Shown here piece after piece: positions 7,872-18,140 of a stretch of DNA of 64,000 bases (positions within the stretch are counted from its first letter, which is position 1; every line of letters begins with the position of its first letter). Source of the DNA: Flavobacterium sp. KMS (lineage in GTDB: Bacteria > Bacteroidota > Bacteroidia > Flavobacteriales > Flavobacteriaceae); assembly GCF_000813005.1 (NCBI RefSeq), contig NZ_JSYP01000002.1, forward strand, positions 310,001-374,000, given 5' to 3'. Position numbers and translations under genes: made by a program. The notes under the pieces were generated by a model, which saw nothing but the letters and a program-made list of their open reading frames with translations, searched no databases and had not been told where the DNA came from.

Positions 7872-8516
7872 ATGTATCATTTATCCGAAGTTTTATTTTT
7901 TCCGCCAGTTTCAGAAGCCAATTATGATGGTATTTTGGCAATTGGAGGTGATTTATCTCCAGAACGATTACAGCTAGCTTATCGAAGCGGAATTTTTCCA
8001 TGGTTTAATGAAGGAGAACCAATATTATGGTGGTCGCCAAATCCTAGAATGGTTTTGTTTTTAGATGAATTGATTGTGACCAAAAGCATGCGCAATATTC
8101 TTAATCGAAACATCTTTAAAGTTACTTTCAACCAGAATTTTAGAGATGTAATTTCAAATTGCCAGAAGATAAAACGTGATGGTCAAAACGGAACATGGAT
8201 TTCTAATGACATGATTGAATCCTATTGTAAACTTCATGAGATGGGTTTTGCAAAATCGGTTGAGGTATGGGAGAATGATGTATTGGTAGGTGGTTTATAT
8301 GGTGTAGATTTAGGACATGTTTTTTGTGGAGAAAGTATGTTCTCTAAAGTGTCTAATGCATCCAAAGTTGCTTTTATAGCTTTAGTAAATAAATTAAAAA
8401 ATGAGAATTATAAACTCTTAGATTGTCAGGTTTATAATCCACATCTTGAAAGTTTAGGATGTCGGGAAATTGAACGTGATGTTTTTATGCAAATTTTAAA
8501 TAATGATGAGTACTAG
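7872..8516 (+). CDS. aat: Leucyl/phenylalanyl-tRNA--protein transferase
   Basis: This is a cytoplasmic aminoacyl transferase that adds Leu or Phe to proteins with basic N-termini, marking them for ClpAP-type degradation (N-end rule). Family signatures are GDLSPERLQLAYRSGIFPWF, ILWWSPNPRMVL, the GTWI and VGGLYGVDLGHVFCGESMFS segments, and NASKVAF. I chose ATG 7872 (MYHLSEVLFFPP, 214 residues). The frame extends upstream to TTG 7845, but that lies inside the previous gene's terminator. The end overlaps the MOSC gene by 14 bases, so translation is probably coupled. Confidence 0.95.
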   Translation: MYHLSEVLFFPPVSEANYDGILAIGGDLSPERLQLAYRSGIFPWFNEGEPILWWSPNPRMVLFLDELIVTKSMRNILNRNIFKVTFNQNFRDVISNCQKIKRDGQNGTWISNDMIESYCKLHEMGFAKSVEVWENDVLVGGLYGVDLGHVFCGESMFSKVSNASKVAFIALVNKLKNENYKLLDCQVYNPHLESLGCREIERDVFMQILNNDEY

Positions 8517-9300
8517 TTACATTGTAAAGGAACTTTATATCTATCCTATCAAAAGTTTGGCAGGAATTAGTTGTAAAAGCGCTAGGGCAGAAGAAATGGG
8601 GTTTGAAAATGACCGCAGATGGATGCTTGTTGATGAATTTAATCAATTTATTACTCAAAGAGAATATCCTTTTTTAAGTCAGTTTTATCCACAAATTTTG
8701 AATGGAAAAATGACAATAACATATCTAGACAAAAAGCATGAGTTTTTTATTGATGAAAATTTAGGAACACCTATTTCTTCGATGGTATGGGATGATAAAA
8801 GCGAAGTTGTTGAGGTAAATAAAACAACTTCTGAATGGTTTACTGCTCAGCTAGGATTTACTTGTAAACTAGTCAAAATTATTAATAGCGGAGATAGAAA
8901 ACATACAAATTCAAAACTAGATACCACATTTAATGTTAGTCTTGCCGATGGTTATCCGTACTTATTAATCGGAAGCGAAAGCTTGGATAATTTAAATGAA
9001 AAGCTCGCAGAAAAAATAACTGTTTTAAGGTTCAGACCCAATATTGTAATTACGACTACTATTGCACACGAAGAAGATACTTTCGAAGCTTTTCAGATTG
9101 GAAATGGTAAATTCAAAAATATAAAACCTTGCGGAAGATGTATTATGGTAAATAATGATCCTAGTAAAGGTGTTGTGAAAAAAGAACCATTAAAAACATT
9201 AAGCAAGTACCGTAAAGTTGATAATTCAGTTTTCTTTGGTACAAATTTAGTGTGCCTGGAAAATGCTATTATTAATGTTGGAGATGCTATTGTTTTTTAG
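8503..9300 (+). CDS. MOSC domain-containing protein
   Basis: This is a 265-residue protein. The N-terminal beta-barrel domain (VKELYIYPIKSLAGISC, then GFENDRRWMLVDE) and the MOSC domain (about 130-265) match the mARC/YcbX-like group. The conserved molybdenum-cofactor-binding region is KPCGRCIMVNNDP, with Cys210 and Cys213. Such proteins bind Moco and may reduce N-hydroxylated compounds. No 2Fe-2S domain is fused, so an external electron donor would be needed. ATGs at 8503 and 8506 are both possible starts. The gene overlaps aat and converges on thiF with a 4-base overlap of stops. Confidence 0.88.
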   Translation: MMSTSYIVKELYIYPIKSLAGISCKSARAEEMGFENDRRWMLVDEFNQFITQREYPFLSQFYPQILNGKMTITYLDKKHEFFIDENLGTPISSMVWDDKSEVVEVNKTTSEWFTAQLGFTCKLVKIINSGDRKHTNSKLDTTFNVSLADGYPYLLIGSESLDNLNEKLAEKITVLRFRPNIVITTTIAHEEDTFEAFQIGNGKFKNIKPCGRCIMVNNDPSKGVVKKEPLKTLSKYRKVDNSVFFGTNLVCLENAIINVGDAIVF

Positions 9301-10007
9301 AAATTCAGTTTAGTAAAGTTCCAATTTATCGTGTCAAAAAGAACTAATTGATTATTTAATGTAGGTAAATCCAAAATTAGTTTTAATGTTTCGTGTGCCA
9401 TCATTGTGCCGATTATTCCAGGTAATGTTCCAAGAACACCGTTGAGGTTACAATTTGGCACATCTTTAGGATCGGGCATTTCAGGGAATAAATCGCGTAA
9501 GTTTTTACTATTATTATGATTAAAAACAGCTACTTGTCCTTCAAATTTTAGAATACTTCCGTAGACCAATACTTTGTTTAAATTCACACATGTGTCATTA
9601 ACGAGATATCGTGTTTTAAAATTATCCGAACCATCTACAACAATATCAAAATCCTGAATAATTTGAGACGCATTTTCTGGAGTTAATTTTTCTTCAAAAG
9701 CGATAACAGTAATTAATGGATTTAGTTTTTCGACTACGGTTTTAGCAGTCAGAGTTTTGGCATGACCAACAGCTTCTTCGGTATATAAAATCTGACGATG
9801 TAGATTATGAATTTCTATAATGTCAAAATCTATAATACCAATAGTTCCTACTCCCGCAGTTGCTAGATATTGCAAAATAGGACAGCCCAAGCCACCTGCA
9901 CCGATAACTAATACTTTTGCTTGTTTTATTTTTTCTTGCCCAATATCACCAATTTCAGGCAACATCATTTGGCGGTTATAGCGTAAAAAATCTTGTATAA
10001 TACTCAT
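9297..10007 (-). CDS. thiF: ThiF/MoeB family adenylyltransferase
   Basis: This is a 236-residue E1-like enzyme that would adenylate the C-terminal Gly-Gly of ThiS. The nucleotide-binding loop is GAGGLGCP (36-43), with IIDFDIIEIHNLHRQILY following, and GVLGTLPGIIGTMMAHE near the end. It is the last gene of the thiamine operon, which supports ThiF over MoeB. Unusually, I see none of the paired CxxC motifs that hold zinc in ThiF and MoeB; the expected first position reads NLRDLFPE. Its partner thiS is the first gene of the same operon. Confidence 0.88.
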   Translation of the reverse strand: MSIIQDFLRYNRQMMLPEIGDIGQEKIKQAKVLVIGAGGLGCPILQYLATAGVGTIGIIDFDIIEIHNLHRQILYTEEAVGHAKTLTAKTVVEKLNPLITVIAFEEKLTPENASQIIQDFDIVVDGSDNFKTRYLVNDTCVNLNKVLVYGSILKFEGQVAVFNHNNSKNLRDLFPEMPDPKDVPNCNLNGVLGTLPGIIGTMMAHETLKLILDLPTLNNQLVLFDTINWNFTKLNF

Positions 10008-10077
10008 TCTATATGTTTAAAGTAAGAGGTGAAATGTGAAATGAAATTAAGATTCGAGAGTATCTGGTTTAATGACT

Positions 10078-11199
10078 TTAAGATATTTGACTATATGTTC
10101 TATCCCAATCTTTCCAAACTGGCTCATAACCTGATTCTTTGATGATTTTAGCGATTTCCTGAGCCGAACGTTCATCGCTAATCTCGAATTGTTCTAATGA
10201 TTGTGGGTCAACGACATATCCGCCAGGATTAGTTTTTGAACCTGCACTCATACTCGTCGTTCCAATCGGAATAATATTATTTCTGAATTTTTCATTTTCA
10301 CGTGTCGATATAGAAATTTCCAGATCTTCATTCCATAATCGGTACGCACAAATAAGTTGCGTTAAATCTTTATCATCCATAATAAAATTGGGTTCGATAA
10401 TTCCTTCGGCAGGACGTAATCTGGGAAAAGAAACTGAATACTTAGTTTGCCAATATTTTTTCTGGAGATAATCGATATGCAAAGCATTAAAAAAACTATC
10501 GGTGCGCCAATCTTCCAATCCTAAAAGAACTCCTAATCCGATTTTATGAATACCCGCAGTTCCAATTCTGTCAGGAGTTTCCAGTCTAAAATCGAAATTT
10601 GATTTTTTGCCTTTAGTATGGTACTTTTTATAAACTTCCTGATGATACGTTTCCTGATATACCAAAACAGAGTAAACTCCAGCTTCATGAAGTTTTTCAT
10701 ATTCTTCAGCAGAAAGCGGCTGAACTTCGACAGAAATAATCGAAAAATGCTCTCTTATTTGATTAATTGCATTCAGGAAATAATTAATATTTACAGTATA
10801 ATTTGCTTCGCCAGTTACCAATAAAACATGGTCGAATCCAATATTTTTTAAAGCTTCAACTTCCAGTTTAATCTCAGGGTCTGAAAGTGTTTTTCGTTTG
10901 ATTTTATTGTCCAAGCTAAAACCACAATAGGTACAAATGTTCTGGCATTCGTTACTTAAATAAAGTGGCGCATACATTTGGATTGTTTTACCAAAACGTT
11001 TCTTAGTAAGTTCATGGCATTCTTGCGCCATTTGCTCTAAATAAGGCAAAGCTGCTGGTGAGATAAGTGCCAGAAAATCATCAAGATTTCGTTTATTTTT
11101 AGTCAAAGCGCGTTCTACTTCCTGTGGGGAGGTTTGGTATATTTTGGATTGGATGGTATTCCAGTCGTATTGATTAAAAACAGATTTGAATGTGTTCAT
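10078..11199 (-). CDS. thiH: 2-iminoacetate synthase (radical SAM tyrosine lyase)
   Basis: This 373-residue radical SAM enzyme cleaves tyrosine to give dehydroglycine for the thiazole ring. The cluster motif CxxxCxxC is C85-QNI-C89-TY-C92 (LSNECQNICTYCGF). Further ThiH features are PLSAEEYEKL, QETYHQEVY and SAGSKTNPGGY. It lies in the thiamine operon 70 bases before thiF. The intergenic space toward thiG is unusually large because a GxxExxY gene and its flanking repeats lie there. Confidence 0.96.
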   Translation of the reverse strand: MNTFKSVFNQYDWNTIQSKIYQTSPQEVERALTKNKRNLDDFLALISPAALPYLEQMAQECHELTKKRFGKTIQMYAPLYLSNECQNICTYCGFSLDNKIKRKTLSDPEIKLEVEALKNIGFDHVLLVTGEANYTVNINYFLNAINQIREHFSIISVEVQPLSAEEYEKLHEAGVYSVLVYQETYHQEVYKKYHTKGKKSNFDFRLETPDRIGTAGIHKIGLGVLLGLEDWRTDSFFNALHIDYLQKKYWQTKYSVSFPRLRPAEGIIEPNFIMDDKDLTQLICAYRLWNEDLEISISTRENEKFRNNIIPIGTTSMSAGSKTNPGGYVVDPQSLEQFEISDERSAQEIAKIIKESGYEPVWKDWDRTYSQIS

Positions 11200-11213
11200 T
11201 TGAATTTTGTTTG

Positions 11214-11245
11214 TTTCACGCAGATTTTACAGATTTAAGCAGATA
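11214..11245. repeat. Left inverted repeat flanking the GxxExxY gene
   Basis: This copy begins TTTCACGCAGATTTT and continues through AAGCAGATA. The reverse complement of 11784-11815 begins TTTCACGCAGATTT and ends GATTTAAGCTGAT. The first 14 bases are identical and the rest is similar with a few differences and a one-base length change. A shorter related copy (AGTAGATTTTAGCAGATAAAC) lies inside the right end near 11745-11765. Confidence 0.7.
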
Positions 11246-11300
11246 AAAAATGATTTAATTTTTAATTGAATTTTACTGAATCTTATATCTGTTGATGTTT

Positions 11301-11677
11301 TTATATTTTATTAGCAATTCTTTTGATATCATTTAAAATGTTTAAAGTGTTGAAATTAACTAATAATCCTAGTTTTTTATTTGTGAGCCTTAGATAAGTG
11401 GCAAGCTGTTTATAGTGTATTGGAGCTATTTCTTCAACTGATTTTAATTCAATTATCACTTGTCTTCTACCAAAAGATCTAGTCTAAAAGCAGGTTCTAG
11501 TGTTATTTCTTCATAAAGAATTGTAACTTCAACTTGTTTCTGGACTTGTAAATTAATTTTTGTCAATTCATAAAACAAAGCGCTTTCATAAACAGATTCA
11601 AATAATCCTGGGCCTAAATTATTATATACTTTAAAAATTGCTCCTCGCACTAGATATGATATTTCATTCTCTGTCAT
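11301..11677 (-). pseudogene. GxxExxY protein, frameshifted
   Basis: The first 73 codons (11677 down to 11456) encode the start of a GxxExxY family protein: MTENEISYLVRGAIFKVYNN, then LGPGLFESVYESALFYEL, where G-x-x-E-x-x-Y is the family motif, and RLDLLVEDK. A stop follows at once. In the next frame the protein continues as VIIELKSVEEIAPIHYKQLA, TYLRLTNKKLGLLVNF and NDIKRIANKI, ending at TAA 11301-11303. Restoring one base near 11458 gives a full-length protein of about 125 residues. The family is of unknown function, with a fold that may relate to PD-(D/E)XK nucleases. It lies in the thiamine operon between inverted repeats. Disruption by mutation or by a sequence error are both possible. 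Confidence 0.85.
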
Positions 11678-11783
11678 TATCCTTTAATTTAAATTCGATT
11701 CAAAATTAAAGAATTTTCTTTCTTTTTTAATGTTTTACTTTTCAAGTAGATTTTAGCAGATAAACAAATAATAATCATTTTAA

Positions 11784-11815
11784 ATCAGCTTAAATCCCCT
11801 TAAATCTGCGTGAAA
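11784..11815. repeat. Right inverted repeat flanking the GxxExxY gene
   Basis: This is the opposite-facing partner of 11214-11245; it reads ATCAGCTTAAATCCCCTTAA and ends TCTGCGTGAAA. It ends 9 bases before the thiG stop. Together the two repeats bound a unit of about 600 bp with the GxxExxY gene as its only cargo. Confidence 0.7.
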
Positions 11816-11823
11816 TAACTTTG

Positions 11824-12597
11824 TTAGTATAAAAAAGAAGTCAATGGGCTCGAAGCTACAGCTTGATTATATTGTTTTCCTAGTTTAGCCTCAAATGCTT
11901 TTCGACCTGCAATTACAGCTTCTCTAAAAGCTTCGGCCATTAATTCAGGATTTCCGGCTACAGCAATCGCAGTATTAACTAAAACAGCATCAGCACCTAA
12001 TTCCATTGCTTTTGTAGCATCTGACGGGGCTCCGATTCCAGCATCTATAATTACAGGAACATTGCTTTGTTCTATTATAATTTCTAGAAAATCGATTGTT
12101 TTTAAACCTTTATTACTGCCAATAGGAGAGCCCAAAGGCATTACAGCGGCTGTCCCTGCATCTTCCAATCGCTTGCATAAAACGGGGTCTGCATGTATGT
12201 ACGGCAGAATAATAAAACCTAGTTTTGCTAATTCTTCGGTAGCTTTTAAAGTTTCGATAGCATCAGGCATTAAGTATTTTGGATCAGGATGAATTTCGAG
12301 TTTTAGCCAATTGGTTTCAAGAGCTTCACGTGCTAATTGAGCAGCGAATATTGCTTCTTTTGCATTTCTTGCTCCCGAAGTATTTGGTAATAAATTAATC
12401 CTCGGATGTTTTAAATGTGATAAAATAGCATCGGTTTCAGTTTCTAAATCAATACGTTTTAAAGCAACTGTAACCAATTCACTTCCCGAAGCTAAAATAG
12501 CTTTTTCCATTTCCAGATTTGAGCCAAATTTTCCTGTCCCCAAAAACAAACGGGATTCAAGTAATTTGTCGCCTATTTTAAATGATGACGTTTGCAT
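11824..12597 (-). CDS. thiG: Thiazole synthase
   Basis: This is a 257-residue TIM-barrel enzyme. It forms the thiazole phosphate of thiamine from deoxyxylulose phosphate, dehydroglycine (from ThiH) and ThiS-thiocarboxylate. Characteristic segments are [10 protein letters not shown] at the start, [27 protein letters not shown] and [20 protein letters not shown] (phosphate binding and catalytic-end loops), then [11 protein letters not shown]. Its start overlaps the end of thiE by 20 bases, suggesting coupling. Confidence 0.97.
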   Translation of the reverse strand: MQTSSFKIGDKLLESRLFLGTGKFGSNLEMEKAILASGSELVTVALKRIDLETETDAILSHLKHPRINLLPNTSGARNAKEAIFAAQLAREALETNWLKLEIHPDPKYLMPDAIETLKATEELAKLGFIILPYIHADPVLCKRLEDAGTAAVMPLGSPIGSNKGLKTIDFLEIIIEQSNVPVIIDAGIGAPSDATKAMELGADAVLVNTAIAVAGNPELMAEAFREAVIAGRKAFEAKLGKQYNQAVASSPLTSFLY

Positions 12598-13216
12598 ATA
12601 ATTTTTCGTTAAGTTGTGTAATGAGTTTTCCTTTTTCGGGACTTTTGGTAATTATTCCAGAAACAGCAATTCCATGAACTCCAGTTTCTATTAATTGATC
12701 AACGTTTTCTAATGTGATTCCGCCAATAGCATAAATAGGAATTTCGAGATTGTTGGATTTGATTTTTTGTATGATTTCATGATATCCTTCTATGCCTAGA
12801 ATCGGACTTAACTTTTCTTTGGTTTCTGTGAACTGAAATGGACCAAGACCAATATAATCACAACCATTTTTTATGTGATTTGTGATATCTTCGAATGTAT
12901 TGGCTGTTCCGCCAATAATTTTTGTATTGCCTAATATGGCTCGTGCTTCGTCTATTTTTGTGTCCGAAAGTCCTAGATGTACACCATCGGCAGCAATTTG
13001 TTGAGCCAGATAAACATTGTCGTTGATGATGAAATTGGCTAGATATTCTTCACATAAAAATTTTACAGCTTCTGCTAAAGCAAAAGAATTCTTTGTTGTT
13101 TGGTTTTTAAAACGCATTTGTACCCAATCACAGCCATTATCTAACGCCTGATGAATATTGTACAATTGTGCCTCGATTGTATTTCCTTGTGAGATGTATT
13201 GTAGTTTATTATACAT
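12578..13216 (-). CDS. thiE: Thiamine phosphate synthase
   Basis: This is a 212-residue TIM barrel that joins HMP pyrophosphate and thiazole phosphate. It shows WVQMRFKNQ (diphosphate binding), [40 protein letters not shown] and [12 protein letters not shown]. These are the full set of ThiE landmarks, so this is the likelier true ThiE of the two copies in the operon. It overlaps thiD by 8 bases and thiG by 20. Confidence 0.94.
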   Translation of the reverse strand: MYNKLQYISQGNTIEAQLYNIHQALDNGCDWVQMRFKNQTTKNSFALAEAVKFLCEEYLANFIINDNVYLAQQIAADGVHLGLSDTKIDEARAILGNTKIIGGTANTFEDITNHIKNGCDYIGLGPFQFTETKEKLSPILGIEGYHEIIQKIKSNNLEIPIYAIGGITLENVDQLIETGVHGIAVSGIITKSPEKGKLITQLNEKLYANVII

Positions 13217-13961
13217 AATGATAGCCGATTAAGGTTGAAGTTGAATTCAAGTATTTTTCGATATAATTTTTGGCATTTATACAGGCTGATTTTAAATCTT
13301 GACCTAAAGCTAAATTAGCAGCAATAGCCGATGATAATACACAACCTGAACCATGTTTTGCGTAACATTTGGTGTTATTTGGCGAAAGCACGAAAACTTC
13401 ATTTTGAGTATATAAATAATCAGTTCCAATTGCTTTGTTATTATGTCCGCCTTTTAATAAAATAGTCGTTGGAATTTGTTTGTTTAATTGACTTGCGTCA
13501 AAATTGAAATCAGGAAATAGCTTTTTTACTTCATTATAATTTGGTGTAATCAAATCAATTTTAGAAAGTATCTCGATTAAATCTGATTTGTTTTCGATGG
13601 TAATAAAATCAAATTCGGTTGTAGATTTTAAAACTGTATCCCAGACTATTTGAGTTGTAGGAGAAAGTTCTTTTATATTAAAAACAATTTCTTTTAAATA
13701 ATGTAGAGAAGGCACAATCCCGATTTTCACCACCTTTATGTCATAATTTTCAAAAAGTGTTTTTATGGAACGTAACACAAAATCAAGAGATGTCCATTCT
13801 ATTTTAAAGAATTCTTTTTCTGTCTGAATTGTATTTCCTGTATTTATGGCAAGTCCAGAAACATGATGTTGCTCAAAAGTTTTGCAATCTGCCAAAACTC
13901 CTGCGCCACCAGAAGGGTCAAAACCAGCTATTGTAAGTACGAAAGGACGATTTTCTGACAT
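13209..13961 (-). CDS. thiD: Hydroxymethylpyrimidine/phosphomethylpyrimidine kinase
   Basis: This is a 250-residue ribokinase-fold kinase that phosphorylates HMP and HMP phosphate. The start is VLTIAGFDPSGGAGVLADCKTF (pyrimidine and anion binding). VWDTVLKS is the DPV-type segment with Pro missing. LLKGGHNN and HGSGCVLSSAIAANLALG (anion hole and catalytic region) follow. At about 250 residues it is slightly shorter than the common 260-280. It overlaps both neighbouring genes in the thiamine operon. Confidence 0.93.
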   Translation of the reverse strand: MSENRPFVLTIAGFDPSGGAGVLADCKTFEQHHVSGLAINTGNTIQTEKEFFKIEWTSLDFVLRSIKTLFENYDIKVVKIGIVPSLHYLKEIVFNIKELSPTTQIVWDTVLKSTTEFDFITIENKSDLIEILSKIDLITPNYNEVKKLFPDFNFDASQLNKQIPTTILLKGGHNNKAIGTDYLYTQNEVFVLSPNNTKCYAKHGSGCVLSSAIAANLALGQDLKSACINAKNYIEKYLNSTSTLIGYHYV

Positions 13962-14542
13962 GATTTAAAATTTTTAATTGGATTTTCTACATTCCAAATA
14001 CTTCCTAATAAAGCAACATTATCAAAACCACTTACCAGCGTTTTTTCTATGTTTTCAGTATTAATTCCGCCTAAAGCAATCAGTTTAGTTTTTGTATTAG
14101 TTCTGTCTTTTATGGCTTCAAACAAATCTGTTTTAGGAAGATAATCCTCTTTAGAAATACTCGGATAAACTGGACTCAAAAAAGCATATTCAAATTCGGG
14201 AGCTAATAAATTAAAATCGTGAATTGAATGGGTTGATGTTGATAAAACTATATTTTTAGACCTACATGGTTTTGTAAACCTTGCAGGAAAACCAAGATTG
14301 TTTTTTCTTTTCTCTTCTGTAAAATGGACTCGGTTAATCTTAAAGTTTTCTATCAATTCATGATGATTATGTAATACCAATCGAGATCGGAATTCGGGAC
14401 TTATCTGTTCGACAAACGAAATCATTTCCTTTAGCGAATAATCTGGTTTTCGCACATGAAACAATTGTAATCCTTCCTCAAAAAGAGAATGGATTACATT
14501 GATTTCATTTGCTATAGCAGTTGGATTTGATAGAACTATCAT
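13928..14542 (-). CDS. Second thiamine phosphate synthase-like protein (ThiE/TenI fold)
   Basis: This is a 204-residue TIM-barrel protein related to ThiE and TenI. Recognisable segments are LQLFHVRKPDYSL, SRLVLHNHHELIENFKINRVHF, YAFLSPVYPSISK and LIALGGINTENI. Compared with the other copy it lacks the QMRFK and NDN residues that bind the diphosphate, having HVRKP and HNHHE instead, so it may act like TenI or be a divergent ThiE. It overlaps thiD by 34 bases and follows thiC. Two such paralogs in one flavobacterial thi operon is a common arrangement as far as I recall. Confidence 0.85.
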   Translation of the reverse strand: MIVLSNPTAIANEINVIHSLFEEGLQLFHVRKPDYSLKEMISFVEQISPEFRSRLVLHNHHELIENFKINRVHFTEEKRKNNLGFPARFTKPCRSKNIVLSTSTHSIHDFNLLAPEFEYAFLSPVYPSISKEDYLPKTDLFEAIKDRTNTKTKLIALGGINTENIEKTLVSGFDNVALLGSIWNVENPIKNFKSCQKIVLSYLQ

Positions 14543-14601
14543 AATCTTTCTTCTTTCCTCTATTTCTTGACTTTCTTTTCTCTTGCTTCTTTATTCTGAA
14601 A

Positions 14602-16431
<1,830 letters not shown>

Positions 16432-16541
16432 TTATTGAAAGATTGAAATATTGAAGAATTAAAAAATCAAGAGCAAAACTTTTGAAATAAGTTTGTAGCT
16501 ACAATTTTTAAATCTTTAAATTTTTGAATAATTAAATTAAT

Positions 16542-16748
16542 TTATCCTCCTTGCGTAGCAGAAATAATTAAAATATCGTCGGTTTCGTTTAGGATATGAG
16601 TATTCCAGATTGGTTTTGGAATAACAGTGTTGTTTATGGCAACGGCAATGCCATTTTGTTTGTTGGGAATTTCGAGATCGAGCAATGCCTGAACGCTAAG
16701 AGATTCAGCATTGAATTGTTTGGTTTGTTGGTTGATTTTTAGTTCCAT
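16542..16748 (-). CDS. thiS: Sulfur carrier protein ThiS
   Basis: This is a 68-residue beta-grasp protein ending in Gly-Gly (ISATQGG), the tail that ThiF adenylates and that carries the thiocarboxylate sulfur for thiazole formation. AVAINNTVIPKPIWNTHIL is typical of ThiS. It is the first gene of the operon, directly downstream of the TPP riboswitch. Confidence 0.95.
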   Translation of the reverse strand: MELKINQQTKQFNAESLSVQALLDLEIPNKQNGIAVAINNTVIPKPIWNTHILNETDDILIISATQGG

Positions 16749-16821
16749 TCCTCTAGAATTTAGTATATAGTTATACTTTAGGAATGGCTACAATGGCATA
16801 TAGATATGCACGGAAGTCATC

Positions 16822-16900
16822 TTACTTTTCCCTACGCTAGTATGAACTAGATCAGGTTCAGAGGGTAAAATCTCAGCCTACTTTATTGTAGACACCCCTA
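16822..16900 (-). promoter_or_regulatory. TPP riboswitch (THI element) controlling the thiamine operon
   Basis: The minus strand reads, in order, TAGGGGTGTC, GTAGGCTGAGATTTTACCCT, CTGAACCTGATCTAGTTCAT and ACTAGCGTAGGGAA. These are the conserved blocks of the thi box: the GGGGTG P1 side, CUGAGA, ACCCU, GAACCUGAUCU, and GCGUAGGGAA closing the structure. It lies 74 bases before thiS, so it probably acts on thiS translation or on early termination. Confidence 0.97.
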
Positions 16901-16910
16901 AAGTGTGAAG

Positions 16911-16918
16911 CAAATGTA
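16911..16918 (-). promoter_or_regulatory. Putative promoter of the thiamine operon, TACATTTG
   Basis: The minus strand reads TACATTTG, matching TAnnTTTG, and ends 11 bases before the riboswitch. That puts the expected transcript start at its first paired bases. No TTTG is seen at the ideal upstream distance; that area is a GTTTAAACGTTTAATG-type low-complexity tract. Confidence 0.55.
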
Positions 16919-17040
16919 ATAATTTTTTGTTTAAACGTTTAATGTTTAACGTTTAAAGTTGAAGAACAGTTTTTGTAGTTTAAAAAAAGCTACAAAAATA
17001 TTTTTGAACCATTAAGAAATATAAGTGGAATTAAGTTTTT

Positions 17041-17087
17041 CTGAAACTGAAAACTGTGACTGCAAACTGTAACTATGACTGCAAACT
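17041..17087. repeat. Short direct-repeat tract at the tag 3' end
   Basis: GACTGCAAACT occurs twice (about 17058-17068 and 17077-17087), after related units CTGAAACTG and AAACTGTGACTG. It fills the space between the tag stop codon and the thi promoter region. I see no coding or hairpin function. Confidence 0.5.
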
Positions 17088-17646
17088 ATTTTTTTCTTGT
17101 CCAGCAATCTTCGATATGATCATTGATCATTCCTGTGGCTTGCATTTGAGCGTAGATAACAGTTGAGCCAACAAATTTAAAACCTCTTTTTTTTAAATCT
17201 TTACTAATAGCGTCAGAAAGTGGAGTAGTGGCGGGGACATCTTTTAAGTTTTTCGGATTGTTAATGATGGGTTTTCCATCGGTAAATTTCCAGATATAAT
17301 CAGAAAAACTTCCAAATTCTTCTTGTATTTTTATAAATGCCTGTGCGTTGCTAACTGCCGAACGTATTTTTAATTTATTACGGATTATTCCTGTATCCTG
17401 TAGTAAGGATTCTATTTTATCTTCGGAATATTGTGCGATTTTTTTGTAATCAAAATTGTCAAAAGCAGTTCTAAAATTTTCTCTTTTGTTTAAAATAGTA
17501 ATCCAACTTAATCCTGCCTGAAAGGTTTCGAGAGTTAAAAATTCAAATAATGACGCATCGTCGTAAACAGGAATACCCCATTCTTCGTCATGGTATTTTT
17601 TATATAAATCACTTGCAGAGCACCAGCCACATCTTATTGGTTCCAT
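17086..17646 (-). CDS. tag: DNA-3-methyladenine glycosylase I
   Basis: This is a 186-residue base-excision repair enzyme that removes 3-methyladenine from alkylated DNA. The zinc ligands match the Escherichia coli Tag pattern shifted by two: Cys6 (RCGWC), His19 (YHDEEWG), His177 and Cys181 (INDHIEDCW). FEFLTLETFQAGLSWITILNK is the conserved helix-hairpin-helix lead-in, and KKRGFKFVGSTVIYAQMQA is near the end. It ends just inside a short repeat tract. Confidence 0.96.
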   Translation of the reverse strand: MEPIRCGWCSASDLYKKYHDEEWGIPVYDDASLFEFLTLETFQAGLSWITILNKRENFRTAFDNFDYKKIAQYSEDKIESLLQDTGIIRNKLKIRSAVSNAQAFIKIQEEFGSFSDYIWKFTDGKPIINNPKNLKDVPATTPLSDAISKDLKKRGFKFVGSTVIYAQMQATGMINDHIEDCWTRKK

Positions 17647-17652
17647 TTTTAA

Positions 17653-18117
17653 TTATATTTTTTTAAATATTGAAATTTGTGAAACTGTTTCCTTTTCAGT
17701 TTTAGTTAAAAATCTAAATTTTAATGTGCTTTCGTTTAGCATTATAATTTCTGAATCTGTAGGTTCTGATTCTATGATATGCTCAGAGTCTTGTATATAT
17801 TTTATAAGAGAAAGAGTGGATTCGTTTTTTATGTATTTTCCATTGTCTTCGATAGTATAGCATTCTTCTTTGTGTTTACTAAACAGTATGACTTTATATG
17901 TTCCGTCAGATAGGAATTCTATATAATCTTTACCGCATTCTGTTACATTGACACGGTCTGTAAAAATCTCGTGATCAATGGGGCCAATTCCGTATTGTAA
18001 AATTTCCCATTTACCAACAATTGAAGCATTGTTTTCATTGTTGCTGTCATTGCTACAGCTTGTAGCAGTAATTATTAATGTCATTATAAATAAAAAGAGA
18101 ATGCTTGTTTTGTTCAT
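17653..18117 (-). CDS. Lipocalin-like lipoprotein
   Basis: This is a 154-residue predicted lipoprotein. The start ATG 18117 gives MNKTSILFLFIMTLIITATS followed by the lipidation Cys; an upstream in-frame ATG at 18159 would bury the signal peptide. The mature part begins SIVGKWEILQYGIGP, the GxW motif of small lipocalin-like domains, and continues as a beta-rich sequence (YIEFLSDGTYKVILFS; TLKFRFLTKTEKET). Function is unknown. It lies 6 bases upstream of tag. Confidence 0.75.
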   Translation of the reverse strand: MNKTSILFLFIMTLIITATSCSNDSNNENNASIVGKWEILQYGIGPIDHEIFTDRVNVTECGKDYIEFLSDGTYKVILFSKHKEECYTIEDNGKYIKNESTLSLIKYIQDSEHIIESEPTDSEIIMLNESTLKFRFLTKTEKETVSQISIFKKI

Positions 18118-18140
18118 TTTGTGATTGATTTCTTTGTGTT

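Noticed and set aside
17041..17087. Direct repeats considered as a CRISPR-like or operator array
   Set aside because: Units are short, few and irregularly spaced, with no cas genes and no regulator nearby.
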